This document shows, piece by piece, positions 1 through 7,390 of a stretch of DNA of 21,992 nt. The stretch's first letter is position 1; every line of letters starts with the position of its first letter. A program made the translations under genes and the position numbers. The stretch covers positions 1-21,992 of the forward strand of contig JALWQN010000056.1 in assembly GCA_027083115.1 (NCBI GenBank), in the 5' to 3' direction. Below the pieces are notes generated by a model. That model searched no databases and was not told the origin of the DNA. It was given only the letters and a program-made list of their open reading frames with translations. The DNA comes from Desulfurococcales archaeon (GTDB lineage: Archaea; Thermoproteota; Thermoprotei_A; Sulfolobales; NBVN01).

Positions 1-2
1 TA

Positions 3-995
3 ACTACGCAAGACTGGGACATAGAGGAGTTAAAGATAGCTATAGGCTTAGCGAAGGAACTGAAGTGGAAATACCATTACTTCGGTTTTGAGGGATTACC
101 TAATTTGCTTGATAGGAAAACATTCTTCATGTTATTCTTCGCTACCTCAACAAGAACTAGGGCAGCTTTTGAGGCAGCGATGACGTACTTAGGCGGTCAT
201 GCACAATATATAGAGTCCAGGCAGACAAGGGCAGGTGAGGGGGAGGCGGTTAAGGATATTGTTGCTGTGTATGACAGGTATGGTCACGGCTTAGGAATTA
301 GGATACTGGATAAAGCAATAGATTTCAGGCATGGTGCAGGGAACCAACTAATTAGGGAAGCGGCAAAATACACTAAAGTGCCCGTAATAAATATGGCCGA
401 TGATCAGTTCCACCCAACCCAAGCTTTAGCCGACTACACGACGTTCCAAGAGAAGTTCCCTAACCCCAGAGGTAAGAAGTACGTGATAATGTGGGCTTAC
501 TCACCGCATGTTAGAGGTCCCTGCAGCATTAATGCCGATCTCTTACTATTTACTAGGTTAGGAGTGGACGTGACAGTAGCTTTTCCGCCAGGTTTTGATT
601 TATACCCAGACATTGTTGAGACCGCCAAGAAAAACGCTGAAGCTAGCGGATCCCATCTGGAGTTCGTTAATGACTATAAGGAAGCCCTAAGAGGTGCTCA
701 TGCAGTATTCCCGAGGAATTGGGCTTCAATGCAACTTCAGGAACTCGGTTACACTAAATTTGGTGAGGAAGAACTAAAGACATACGAGAAATTTAAGGAT
801 TGGAAAATAACTACGGAATCAATGGAATTAATGGATAAGTCTGGCGTACTAATGCACGTGATGCCAATAATGAGAGGATATGAAGCAGACGATGAAGTAG
901 TCGATAGTCCAAGGTCAGTGCTCTATGAGCAAGCTGAGAATGGCTTATGGACTAAGGCAGCCGTTCTTGCCTTAACAATGGCTAACGTCAGGTAA
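3..995 (+). CDS. YgeW-like carbamoyltransferase, paralogue A (5' end outside window)
   Basis: Member of the aspartate/ornithine carbamoyltransferase superfamily, which moves a carbamoyl group between carbamoyl phosphate and an amino acceptor. The frame is open from the window edge, so the true start lies upstream; by comparison with the next gene about 15-20 residues are missing. 330 residues are visible. The carbamoyl-phosphate motif STRTR is at visible residues 49-53 and HPTQALAD begins at visible residue 137. The segments MWAYSP and ETAKKNAEASG closely resemble E. coli YgeW. The acceptor-side motif is HVMP (codons from 855) where ornithine transcarbamylases and YgeW have HCLP, so the cysteine is replaced by valine, and the SMG-like loop reads NWASM. 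The natural acceptor is unknown. It is followed by a second paralogue and a carbamate kinase, suggesting catabolic use with ATP formation. Family is certain, substrate is not. Confidence 0.9.
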   Translation, partial: TTQDWDIEELKIAIGLAKELKWKYHYFGFEGLPNLLDRKTFFMLFFATSTRTRAAFEAAMTYLGGHAQYIESRQTRAGEGEAVKDIVAVYDRYGHGLGIRILDKAIDFRHGAGNQLIREAAKYTKVPVINMADDQFHPTQALADYTTFQEKFPNPRGKKYVIMWAYSPHVRGPCSINADLLLFTRLGVDVTVAFPPGFDLYPDIVETAKKNAEASGSHLEFVNDYKEALRGAHAVFPRNWASMQLQELGYTKFGEEELKTYEKFKDWKITTESMELMDKSGVLMHVMPIMRGYEADDEVVDSPRSVLYEQAENGLWTKAAVLALTMANVR

Positions 996-1010
996 GAAAA
1001 ATGACACACT

Positions 1011-1038
1011 GAATTAATTTTTAATTGAAACCAATTAA
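1011..1038 (+). terminator. Possible T-rich terminator after paralogue A
   Basis: A run of five T is followed by a 7-bp A/T-rich inverted repeat, TTAATTG at 1021-1027 and CAATTAA at 1032-1038. Archaeal termination commonly uses T-runs. The hairpin is weak, so this is tentative. Confidence 0.25.
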
Positions 1039-1140
1039 TAAACCGCTCTCTTCTCGTTATAGTGGAAGTTTTTATTTTACTGGTTGTAATAAGCAAAAAC
1101 ATTTTATCAATTGCTCATGTTGTTAGCCGAGGTTACCTAA

Positions 1141-2211
1141 ATGAGCAAGCCCAGATACGTAGGTGTTTGGGAAGGTCAACACTACCTAACGAACATTAAC
1201 AGGACTCAGGAAGATATAAAAATGATCGTTGATGCAGCTAGGGATCTTGAAAGAAAGTTTAAGTCTAAGGTACCGACTCACTACCTTCCTGGACAAACAC
1301 TCTTCCTACTATTCTATAACAGGTCTTTAAGAACTAGAAACAGTTTTGAGTCCGGCATATTCCAGTTAGGGGGTCACGCAAACTTCCTAAGCCCTAACGA
1401 CGTTTATACGCCAACACTCCCGGAAGATATGGTTGCTTACAAGACTGAGGCAATCAGGGATGTTGCTAGGGTTCTAAGCAGGTACGGAAACGGAATAGCG
1501 ATCAGGATCTATGGTGGAGCTGCTAAATGGATTATCGGTAGAGGACACAGAATTATTGAGGAATTCGCTAAGTGGTCATCCATTCCTGTACTAAATATGG
1601 AGGACGACATATATCACCCGTTCCAGGCGCTAGCCGATATTAAGGCAGCCCTAGATGTCTTGCCTAACCTCAGAGGAAAGAAGTTCGTGGTGTCTTACGC
1701 CTACTCAGGAGGACTAAAACCTTTGGCAGTGCCTCAAAGTGTCGCCCTGATAGCTGCTATGATGGGGGCTGAAGTAGTTGTTGCTCACCCTAAGGGCTTC
1801 GAGCTCCAGGACGAAGTGATTAAGAAGGGTAAGGAGTTCGCTGACTTATATGGCGGTTCATTCACAGTAAGTTATGACATGAAGGAAGCTTTTGAGGGAG
1901 CTGCATTCGTGTATCCGAAGGCATGGAGCCCTAAGAGCTTCTTCCCGCCCTACAGTGCAGACGGTAAGGTTCACGAAGAAGAGGCTAAGGCATACCAAGA
2001 TAAATTTAAGGACTGGATAGTCACTATGGACCTTCTTGAGAAGTCAGGTAAGCCCTACTATATGCATTGTGGTCCTGCAGATCGCGGTATGGAGGTTACC
2101 GATGAAGTACTGGACACTTACGAGAAGTCGTTGTATTTCGAAGAAGCTGAGAACAGGTTGCATGTCCAGAAGGCCGTAATGGCTATGGTTATGGGTAGCA
2201 GGTACGAGTAG
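1141..2211 (+). CDS. YgeW-like carbamoyltransferase, paralogue B
   Basis: Complete 356-residue carbamoyltransferase of the ATCase/OTCase superfamily. ATG start; a GAGGT ribosome-binding site at 1129-1133 lies 7 bases upstream. The carbamoyl-phosphate motif is SLRTR (residues 62-66) and the second phosphate/carbamoyl motif is HPFQALAD (from residue 159). The acceptor-binding motif HCGP at 309-312 keeps the cysteine that paralogue A has lost. YPKAWSP near residue 260 matches the YgeW signature (YPKSWAP), and AYSGGLKPLAVPQ matches YgeW AYSPSYGKPLSVPQ. It is therefore the closer of the two to bacterial YgeW. It sits 145 bp after paralogue A and 47 bp before carbamate kinase. The likely direction is phosphorolysis of a carbamoylated intermediate to carbamoyl phosphate, but the substrate is not known. 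Confidence 0.92.
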   Translation: MSKPRYVGVWEGQHYLTNINRTQEDIKMIVDAARDLERKFKSKVPTHYLPGQTLFLLFYNRSLRTRNSFESGIFQLGGHANFLSPNDVYTPTLPEDMVAYKTEAIRDVARVLSRYGNGIAIRIYGGAAKWIIGRGHRIIEEFAKWSSIPVLNMEDDIYHPFQALADIKAALDVLPNLRGKKFVVSYAYSGGLKPLAVPQSVALIAAMMGAEVVVAHPKGFELQDEVIKKGKEFADLYGGSFTVSYDMKEAFEGAAFVYPKAWSPKSFFPPYSADGKVHEEEAKAYQDKFKDWIVTMDLLEKSGKPYYMHCGPADRGMEVTDEVLDTYEKSLYFEEAENRLHVQKAVMAMVMGSRYE

Positions 2212-2244
2212 GGGGAAATCTTAAATTACTGAAACCATATGTTC

Positions 2245-2252
2245 GCGAGGTG
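2245..2252 (+). promoter_or_regulatory. Shine-Dalgarno site that fixes the carbamate kinase start
   Basis: GCGAGGTG lies six bases before the ATG at 2259. A GTG at 2250 is in frame but overlaps this site, so ATG 2259 is the better start. Confidence 0.6.
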
Positions 2253-2258
2253 AACATC

Positions 2259-3224
2259 ATGGGCAGAGACGACAAGTATGTCCTCATAGCTCTTGGAGGG
2301 AATGCTTTCCAAACGAAGGGAGAAGTAGGAACTACGGAAAACTACTGGAAAAACGCTTACAGAGCAGCTGAAACCATAGTTAAGGTTGTGAAGGAAGGCT
2401 ATAGGGTTGCAGTAACTCACGGCAACGGTCCGCAAGTGGGTGTAATACTTGAGTGGATGGAGAGATCTAAAGACAGGATACCTCCATTAGCGATGGATAT
2501 AGCTGGAGCAATGACTCAGGGTTGGTTAGGTTACTTACTCATGCAGTCAATCTACAACACCTTAATTAAGGAAGGCATTAAGGACCACGTTAAGGGAGTT
2601 GTTGCGATAGTTAATCAGGTTCTAGTTAGTAAGGAGGATCCCGCTTGGCAGAACCCAACCAAGTATGTTGGCAGCTACTATAATACTGAGGAAGAAGCGA
2701 AGAAAGTAGCTAAAGAGAAAGGCTGGGTCATCAAGAAGGATCCTAGGGGCGGGTATAGGAGGGTCGTTCCTTCACCTAACCCCACAGAAAACATAGAGGT
2801 TGGTGCTGTACGTAAACTAATTGATGAAGGTTGGATAGTAATTGCTTCAGGTGGTGGAGGAATCCCAGTAATTAGGGAAGATGACGGAACCCTGAAAGGC
2901 GTTGAGGCAGTAATAGATAAGGACTTAGCTGGTGAGGTACTAGCAACTAATCTGCAGGTAGGTACTTTCGTGATACTTACTGATGTAGATGGTGCGTACC
3001 TAAACTTCAGGAAGCCAAACCAGAAGAAATTAGACGTTGTTACTGTGTCAGAATTAGAGAGATACTATGATGAAGGGCACTTTAAGGCTGGCAGCATGGG
3101 ACCTAAGGTGTTAGCGGCCATAAGGTTCATTAAGCATGGCGGTAAGCGGGCCATTATAGGCCACCTAAGAGACGGATATAGGGTAGTTAAGGGAGAATCT
3201 GGAACTATAGTAGTTCCAGATTAA
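2259..3224 (+). CDS. arcC: Carbamate kinase
   Basis: Cytosolic kinase converting carbamoyl phosphate and ADP into ATP, CO2 and ammonia (or the reverse). 321 residues, close to the family norm of about 310. Motifs in order: ALGGNA (11-16), HGNGPQVG (54-61), PSPNP (171-175), the glycine-rich IASGGGGIPVI (195-205), IDKDLAGEVLA (219-229) and KAGSMGPKV near residue 275. It follows two carbamoyltransferase genes on the same strand; no arginine deiminase is present in the window, so a role outside the arginine deiminase pathway is likely. In the YgeW/SsnA-type bacterial cluster the same enzyme is YqeA. The 3' end of the gene is part of a perfect inverted repeat (see the separate entry). Family is near certain; the upstream pathway is inferred. 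Confidence 0.95.
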   Translation: MGRDDKYVLIALGGNAFQTKGEVGTTENYWKNAYRAAETIVKVVKEGYRVAVTHGNGPQVGVILEWMERSKDRIPPLAMDIAGAMTQGWLGYLLMQSIYNTLIKEGIKDHVKGVVAIVNQVLVSKEDPAWQNPTKYVGSYYNTEEEAKKVAKEKGWVIKKDPRGGYRRVVPSPNPTENIEVGAVRKLIDEGWIVIASGGGGIPVIREDDGTLKGVEAVIDKDLAGEVLATNLQVGTFVILTDVDGAYLNFRKPNQKKLDVVTVSELERYYDEGHFKAGSMGPKVLAAIRFIKHGGKRAIIGHLRDGYRVVKGESGTIVVPD

Positions 3225-3238
3225 TCAACACCTTTTTT
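3196..3238 (+). terminator. 12-bp inverted repeat over the carbamate kinase stop plus T6 run
   Basis: Arms 3196-3207 and 3211-3222 are perfect reverse complements with a three-base TAG loop. The repeat covers the last codons of the carbamate kinase and the first base of its TAA. Ten bases later comes a run of six T (3233-3238). This resembles a hairpin-plus-T terminator that partly lies inside the coding region. Function is inferred; the palindrome is directly visible. Confidence 0.5.
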
Positions 3239-3324
3239 ATGTTATGAAGCAACTCCCGAAGTTATCAGGAATAAGTTAAGACATACTTAAAAGTTCTCTT
3301 GCAGGAAGGTATGGGATATTCTCA

Positions 3325-4713
3325 ATGACTGAGAGAGTTGATACACTCATAAATAACTCCCTCATAGTCACGATGAACAAGTCAAGGGATGTTATCCCTC
3401 GAGGTTATGTAGCAATACGTGACGGAAAAATTGTTGATGTTGGTTCGGGTGACGGAACCCTAAAGTATTTGGCTGATGAGGTTGTGAGGGTTAAGCGTGG
3501 TGTTGTTGTGCCTGGATTCATATGTGTCCACACTCACCTCTACGGTATCTTATTAACTGGTTCTCCATGGTTTTCTCATATTGAGCCTCCGTCCGATTTC
3601 CAGCAGAACCTCCAAAGGATTTGGTGGGCCCTAGATGAGAACTTGACTTACGAGGATATTTATATTAGTGCCCTTCTAGGGACTATAATGCTTGCAAGAA
3701 CAGGGACAACTTTCTTCAAAGATCTTTTGGATGCCCCAAACGCCATTCATAAGTCGCTTGACTTTATTGAGAAAGCTGCTAATGAGGTGGGTTTGAAGGG
3801 GTTTGCTGGCTTCTCAGTAACCCAAAGAAGAAGCATTCAAGAAGGGTATGATGGGTTAAGAGAGAACGAGCGTTTCGTTAAAGCTACTTGGGGCAACCCC
3901 CACACTAAAGTAAAGGGAATATTTACCGTACATGCATCCTTCACGGTAACCGACGATATACTCGTGAAGACCAAAGAACTCGCTGATAAGTATGGAACCA
4001 TATATGCCCTGCATGTTGAGGAAGGACTAATAGATGTTTACCACAGCATCGAAAGATACGGTAAGAGACCCGTAGAGAGGATGGAAAGCATAGGTTTTCT
4101 CTCACCGAAGTTAGTGGCAGTCCATGTTGTGCAAGCAATAGATGATGAGTTAAGGCTTCTAAAGAAACATGACGTGAAAGTAGCCCATAACCCAATGAGC
4201 AACATGATTAACGGCGTTGGTGTTCCTCCAGTACCTAAAATGCTCTCTATGGGTTTAACTGTTGGGTTGGGTAATGATGGTTACATAATGGATGTATTCG
4301 ATAACATGAGGTCTGCCTACCTCATACATAAGGTAGCATTGAAGGATCCTAGAGTAACTGACCCCGTTAAGATTGTTGAGATGGCCACAATAGATGCAGC
4401 AAAGGTATTAGGCATAGATAGCAGGGTCGGTTCCATAGAGATCGGTAAGGACGCTGACATAACGGTGATTTCCCCAGAATTTGTGCATACGCCACTAGAT
4501 GAAAGAACAATATATGGTCATTTAGTTAATACCTTCACAGGCTCAGACGTTTGGGGGGTGCTGGTTGATGGGGACTGGATCGTTAAGGACAGGAAACTAG
4601 TTAAGGTGGATATAGAGAAAGTGATGGACTACGCGCATAAGGTAGTCAACAAACTATGGGATAGAATGATATCGATGGAACCTAAATATAAGGTCGAGTA
4701 CCTAAAACCCTAA
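3325..4713 (+). CDS. ssnA: SsnA-like metal-dependent amidohydrolase/deaminase
   Basis: 462-residue amidohydrolase-superfamily enzyme (TRZ/ATZ, guanine-deaminase-like branch) expected to hydrolyse or deaminate a nitrogen heterocycle. Candidate metal and catalytic residues: HxH at H69/H71 (CVHTHLYG), H203 (TVHASFT), H230 in ALHVEEG with E233, H267, and D318 in GLGNDG. Similarity to E. coli SsnA extends beyond the generic fold: PPSDFQQNLQRIWWALDENL (88-107) matches the SsnA PDF..TLKNLWWRLD segment, and the RYGK segment following LHVEEG matches HWYGK. ATG at 3325 is the first usable start; an upstream ATG at 3311 meets a stop after five codons. It lies 22 bp before the PreA-like gene, so the two are probably co-translated. 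In bacteria SsnA is encoded with YgeW, YqeA and YgfK in purine-degradation clusters. The exact substrate is unproven. Confidence 0.88.
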   Translation: MTERVDTLINNSLIVTMNKSRDVIPRGYVAIRDGKIVDVGSGDGTLKYLADEVVRVKRGVVVPGFICVHTHLYGILLTGSPWFSHIEPPSDFQQNLQRIWWALDENLTYEDIYISALLGTIMLARTGTTFFKDLLDAPNAIHKSLDFIEKAANEVGLKGFAGFSVTQRRSIQEGYDGLRENERFVKATWGNPHTKVKGIFTVHASFTVTDDILVKTKELADKYGTIYALHVEEGLIDVYHSIERYGKRPVERMESIGFLSPKLVAVHVVQAIDDELRLLKKHDVKVAHNPMSNMINGVGVPPVPKMLSMGLTVGLGNDGYIMDVFDNMRSAYLIHKVALKDPRVTDPVKIVEMATIDAAKVLGIDSRVGSIEIGKDADITVISPEFVHTPLDERTIYGHLVNTFTGSDVWGVLVDGDWIVKDRKLVKVDIEKVMDYAHKVVNKLWDRMISMEPKYKVEYLKP

Positions 4714-4720
4714 TTTTTGC

Positions 4721-4728
4721 GAGGTGAT
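4721..4728 (+). promoter_or_regulatory. Strong Shine-Dalgarno site for the PreA-like gene
   Basis: GAGGTGAT is an eight-base match to the expected complement of the 16S rRNA 3' end. It lies 7 bases before the in-frame ATG at 4736. The GTG at 4724 lies inside the site and the ATG at 4731 is out of frame, so 4736 is preferred. Confidence 0.65.
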
Positions 4729-4735
4729 TAATGAA

Positions 4736-5953
4736 ATGGTAGATATATCGGTAGAAATAGCTGGGTTAAAATTCAGGAACCCAATCCTGAATTCCGCATG
4801 CCCTATATCAAGAGACGGTCCAGCGATGGAGAGACTTGCAGAGAATGGTGTTGGGGGACTAGTATCTAAGACCATAGGCGTTGTCGCTGCTAAGGTTCCT
4901 AGGCCTCATATGGGGGTAGTTAATAAAGGAAATATTGGGTTGATAGTCCCACAATATAAGGGCAATGAATTAGTCACTAAAGTGGCAACGGTTAGGGGAG
5001 CCTACTACGGCTTCCTGAATGCTGAGCTATGGACTGACCTACCACCTGAGCAATGGTTTGAGAAGGAACTCCCTTACGCTAGGAAGGTAGCCGACAAACA
5101 CAACATACCGTTAATTGCCAGTATAGGTTATAAGGCACATGAGTTAAGGGAGTTAGGCCCTAAGGCAGTTAAGGCAGGAGCTGACGCTATTGAATTCTCC
5201 ACACACTACTTAGGCCACGAATACACGCCAGTAGTTGAATCTGCTAAGGCACTGAGGGGGGCTGTGGACGTGCCGATATTCCCTAAGTTAAGTCCACATA
5301 TATGGGGATTGAAGGACATGGTTAGGGAGCTAGAGCAGGCGGGTGTCAATGGATTCGTAGCAATAAACACTGTTGGGCCAGCCCTACACATAGATGTAGA
5401 AACTGGTAGGCCAGTTATGGGTGGCCCATTTGGTCATGGATGGCTTTCGGGCCCAGCAATAAAGCCTTTAGGAGTAGCTATAGTTGCTGAAATAGCTAAA
5501 GTAACTAAATTACCTATAGTGGGTGTGGGAGGTATTTCTGCACCTGAGGACGTAATAGAGTACATAATGGCTGGTGCCACTGCTGTTCAAGTATGTACAC
5601 AGGCAATAGTTGAAGGTCCTCAAGTATTTAAGAGGTTAGCTGATGGCGTCAAGAAATGGCTTAAGGATCACGGTTACTCAAGTGTCGAAGACATTAGAGG
5701 TAAGGCCCTAAAGTACTTGGGTTATGACCCTGCTGGGTGGTACGAAATAAAGAACCCTGTAGTGGATGAGAGCAAATGCATAGCTTGTGGTTTATGTGAG
5801 CAATCCTGTGATTACGATGCTGTTCACGTAATCAGCAAAGGTAATGTGAGAACGGCGTTAGTGGATACATCCAGGTGTTATGGGTGTGGCTTATGCACTA
5901 CTGTATGCCCTACTAGGGCCATATACTTCCCGGGGAAGTACTGGGAGAAGTGA
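4736..5953 (+). CDS. PreA-like FMN oxidoreductase with 2[4Fe-4S] ferredoxin domain
   Basis: 405 residues. Residues 1-330 form a dihydroorotate/dihydropyrimidine-dehydrogenase-type TIM barrel (SKTIGVV at 44-50, FPKLSPH at 182-188, GVGGISAPEDVIEYIMAGA from 263 with the FMN phosphate site). Residues 341-405 form a double-cluster ferredoxin: CIACGLCEQSC (C348, C351, C354, C358) and CYGCGLCTTVCP (C381, C384, C387, C391). Length and order match E. coli PreA (411 aa). The NLSCPH loop that carries the catalytic cysteine of pyrimidine dehydrogenases reads IEFSTHYLGH here, so the cysteine is absent and a plain uracil/thymine reductase role is doubtful. No PreT/GltD-type NADPH subunit is in the window; ferredoxin may be the electron partner. 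It is probably co-transcribed with the SsnA-like gene. Confidence 0.85.
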   Translation: MVDISVEIAGLKFRNPILNSACPISRDGPAMERLAENGVGGLVSKTIGVVAAKVPRPHMGVVNKGNIGLIVPQYKGNELVTKVATVRGAYYGFLNAELWTDLPPEQWFEKELPYARKVADKHNIPLIASIGYKAHELRELGPKAVKAGADAIEFSTHYLGHEYTPVVESAKALRGAVDVPIFPKLSPHIWGLKDMVRELEQAGVNGFVAINTVGPALHIDVETGRPVMGGPFGHGWLSGPAIKPLGVAIVAEIAKVTKLPIVGVGGISAPEDVIEYIMAGATAVQVCTQAIVEGPQVFKRLADGVKKWLKDHGYSSVEDIRGKALKYLGYDPAGWYEIKNPVVDESKCIACGLCEQSCDYDAVHVISKGNVRTALVDTSRCYGCGLCTTVCPTRAIYFPGKYWEK

Positions 5954-6034
5954 TTGCTTTAGAATAATATTATAATGAGCACGTTAATTTTTCCTTAAAT
6001 TCTTCCTCATCCTAAGGAAACGGTGCAGTAAGTA

Positions 6035-7312
6035 TTGAGTAAGTATATAAAGTTCCTTAAATGCTCCAAGTGCGGAAAGACCTATAATTACGAAGATAAA
6101 CCAATAACTTGCGTTAAGAAAGATTTAGGCAGGCTGGACATATTTTACGATTACGAGAGGCTTAAGGAATTCTATACGAAACAGTATGTTGAGAAAAAGC
6201 CTCTAGCCAATCAATGGAAATACATCGATTTGCTTCCTCCTAAGAACGAATCCAACATAATTTCCTTAGGTGAAGGTGGTACGCCACTAATTAAAGCAGG
6301 TAGGTTAGCTGAAGTACTAGGGATTAGGAACTTATGGCTTAAGGACGAAACAAGGAACCCAACAGGCTCCTTTAAGGATAGGGGCATGTCTGTGTCTGTG
6401 AGTGTGGCTAGGGAATTTGGGTTTGCGAAGCTAACCACAGCCTCCTCAGGTAATGCGGCTGCAGCCTTAGCTGCTTATGCAGCTAAAGCAGGCATGGAGG
6501 TCTATGCTTTCGTCATTGAGCAAGCCGGTTACGGCAAAATCGCTCAACTGCTATTTTACGGGGCACATGTATTTAAAGTCAGGGGATTAGGGGAGGAAGA
6601 TCCTACAGTTAAGCTGATGAGGTTAACGTATGAGAAATTTGGTTTTTACCCCTCGCCTAGCTTCGGTCCTTTCAACCCCTACCAGATTGAGGGACCCAAA
6701 ACAATCTCATATGAGATTAGTGAGCAACTCAGTTGGGACTTACCTGACTGGGTTTATGTTCCTGTTGGTGCTGCCTCATTACTGACCGGTGTGTGGAAGG
6801 GCTTCAGAGACTATCGTGAATTAGGGTTGATCGGTCGTATACCGAAATTAGTGGCTGTTCAATCAAGCGGTAATCCACCATTCGTTAGGGCCTTCAAAGA
6901 AGGACAGGATCCTCACAACATTAGGCCTTGGAAGAACCCTCATACTGTCGCATGGGGGTTGGAGGATCCATATCCTTGGGACGGTGATGGAGGAATCCAG
7001 GCCTTAAGGGATTCTGGAGGTGATGCTGAAGAGGTGAGTGACTCGCTAATTCTCAAAGCAATGAAGTACTTAGCAAGTTATGAAGGAATATTTGCTGAAC
7101 CTTCCGGGGCTGCTGGACTAGCGGGCTTAATGCAAGCAATTAATGAAGGCAAGGTGGATAAAGGTGATGAAGTTGTTGTTTTAGTAACGGGACACGGACT
7201 TAAGGACCCAGATATTGTTAAGGAGGTTGCTGGTGATGCCCCAGTAATTAACCCTGACCTAAGTGAATTCCAGACCGTATTAAAGGAAAGGTATGGTTGG
7301 AAGGAACATTAA
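6035..7312 (+). CDS. Threonine-synthase-like PLP enzyme (beta-eliminase/lyase candidate)
   Basis: 425-residue fold-type II PLP enzyme. The PLP lysine is K114 in NPTGSFKDRG, followed by the SSGN motif and a C-terminal VTGHGLKDP typical of threonine synthases. TTG at 6035 is the only possible start: the in-frame GTG at 6023 is followed by a stop. The N-terminal zinc-ribbon-like segment shows C10, C13 and C26, but the fourth cysteine of the usual C..C...C..CGG pattern is missing. The glycine-rich phosphate loop reads VPVGAASLL rather than the more usual VP.GNGG. It is 81 bp after the PreA-like gene on the same strand. It could be a housekeeping threonine synthase, or it could occupy the slot of the PLP enzyme YgeX (diaminopropionate ammonia-lyase) in the related bacterial cluster; the sequence does not decide. 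Confidence 0.82.
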   Translation: MSKYIKFLKCSKCGKTYNYEDKPITCVKKDLGRLDIFYDYERLKEFYTKQYVEKKPLANQWKYIDLLPPKNESNIISLGEGGTPLIKAGRLAEVLGIRNLWLKDETRNPTGSFKDRGMSVSVSVAREFGFAKLTTASSGNAAAALAAYAAKAGMEVYAFVIEQAGYGKIAQLLFYGAHVFKVRGLGEEDPTVKLMRLTYEKFGFYPSPSFGPFNPYQIEGPKTISYEISEQLSWDLPDWVYVPVGAASLLTGVWKGFRDYRELGLIGRIPKLVAVQSSGNPPFVRAFKEGQDPHNIRPWKNPHTVAWGLEDPYPWDGDGGIQALRDSGGDAEEVSDSLILKAMKYLASYEGIFAEPSGAAGLAGLMQAINEGKVDKGDEVVVLVTGHGLKDPDIVKEVAGDAPVINPDLSEFQTVLKERYGWKEH

Positions 7313-7390
7313 ACCACTGCTTAACTCAGGTAAAAGTTTTTCTGAACCCACCCCAACTAAAGCATAGTAGTGGTTTTGAGGACTGTTGGT

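Noticed and set aside
2226..2435. Antisense reading frame over the start of carbamate kinase.
   Set aside because: It lies entirely opposite a strongly conserved gene and shows no family features.
2259..3224. An arginine deiminase pathway operon.
   Set aside because: No arginine deiminase or antiporter is present, and the two carbamoyltransferases resemble YgeW more than catabolic ornithine transcarbamylase.
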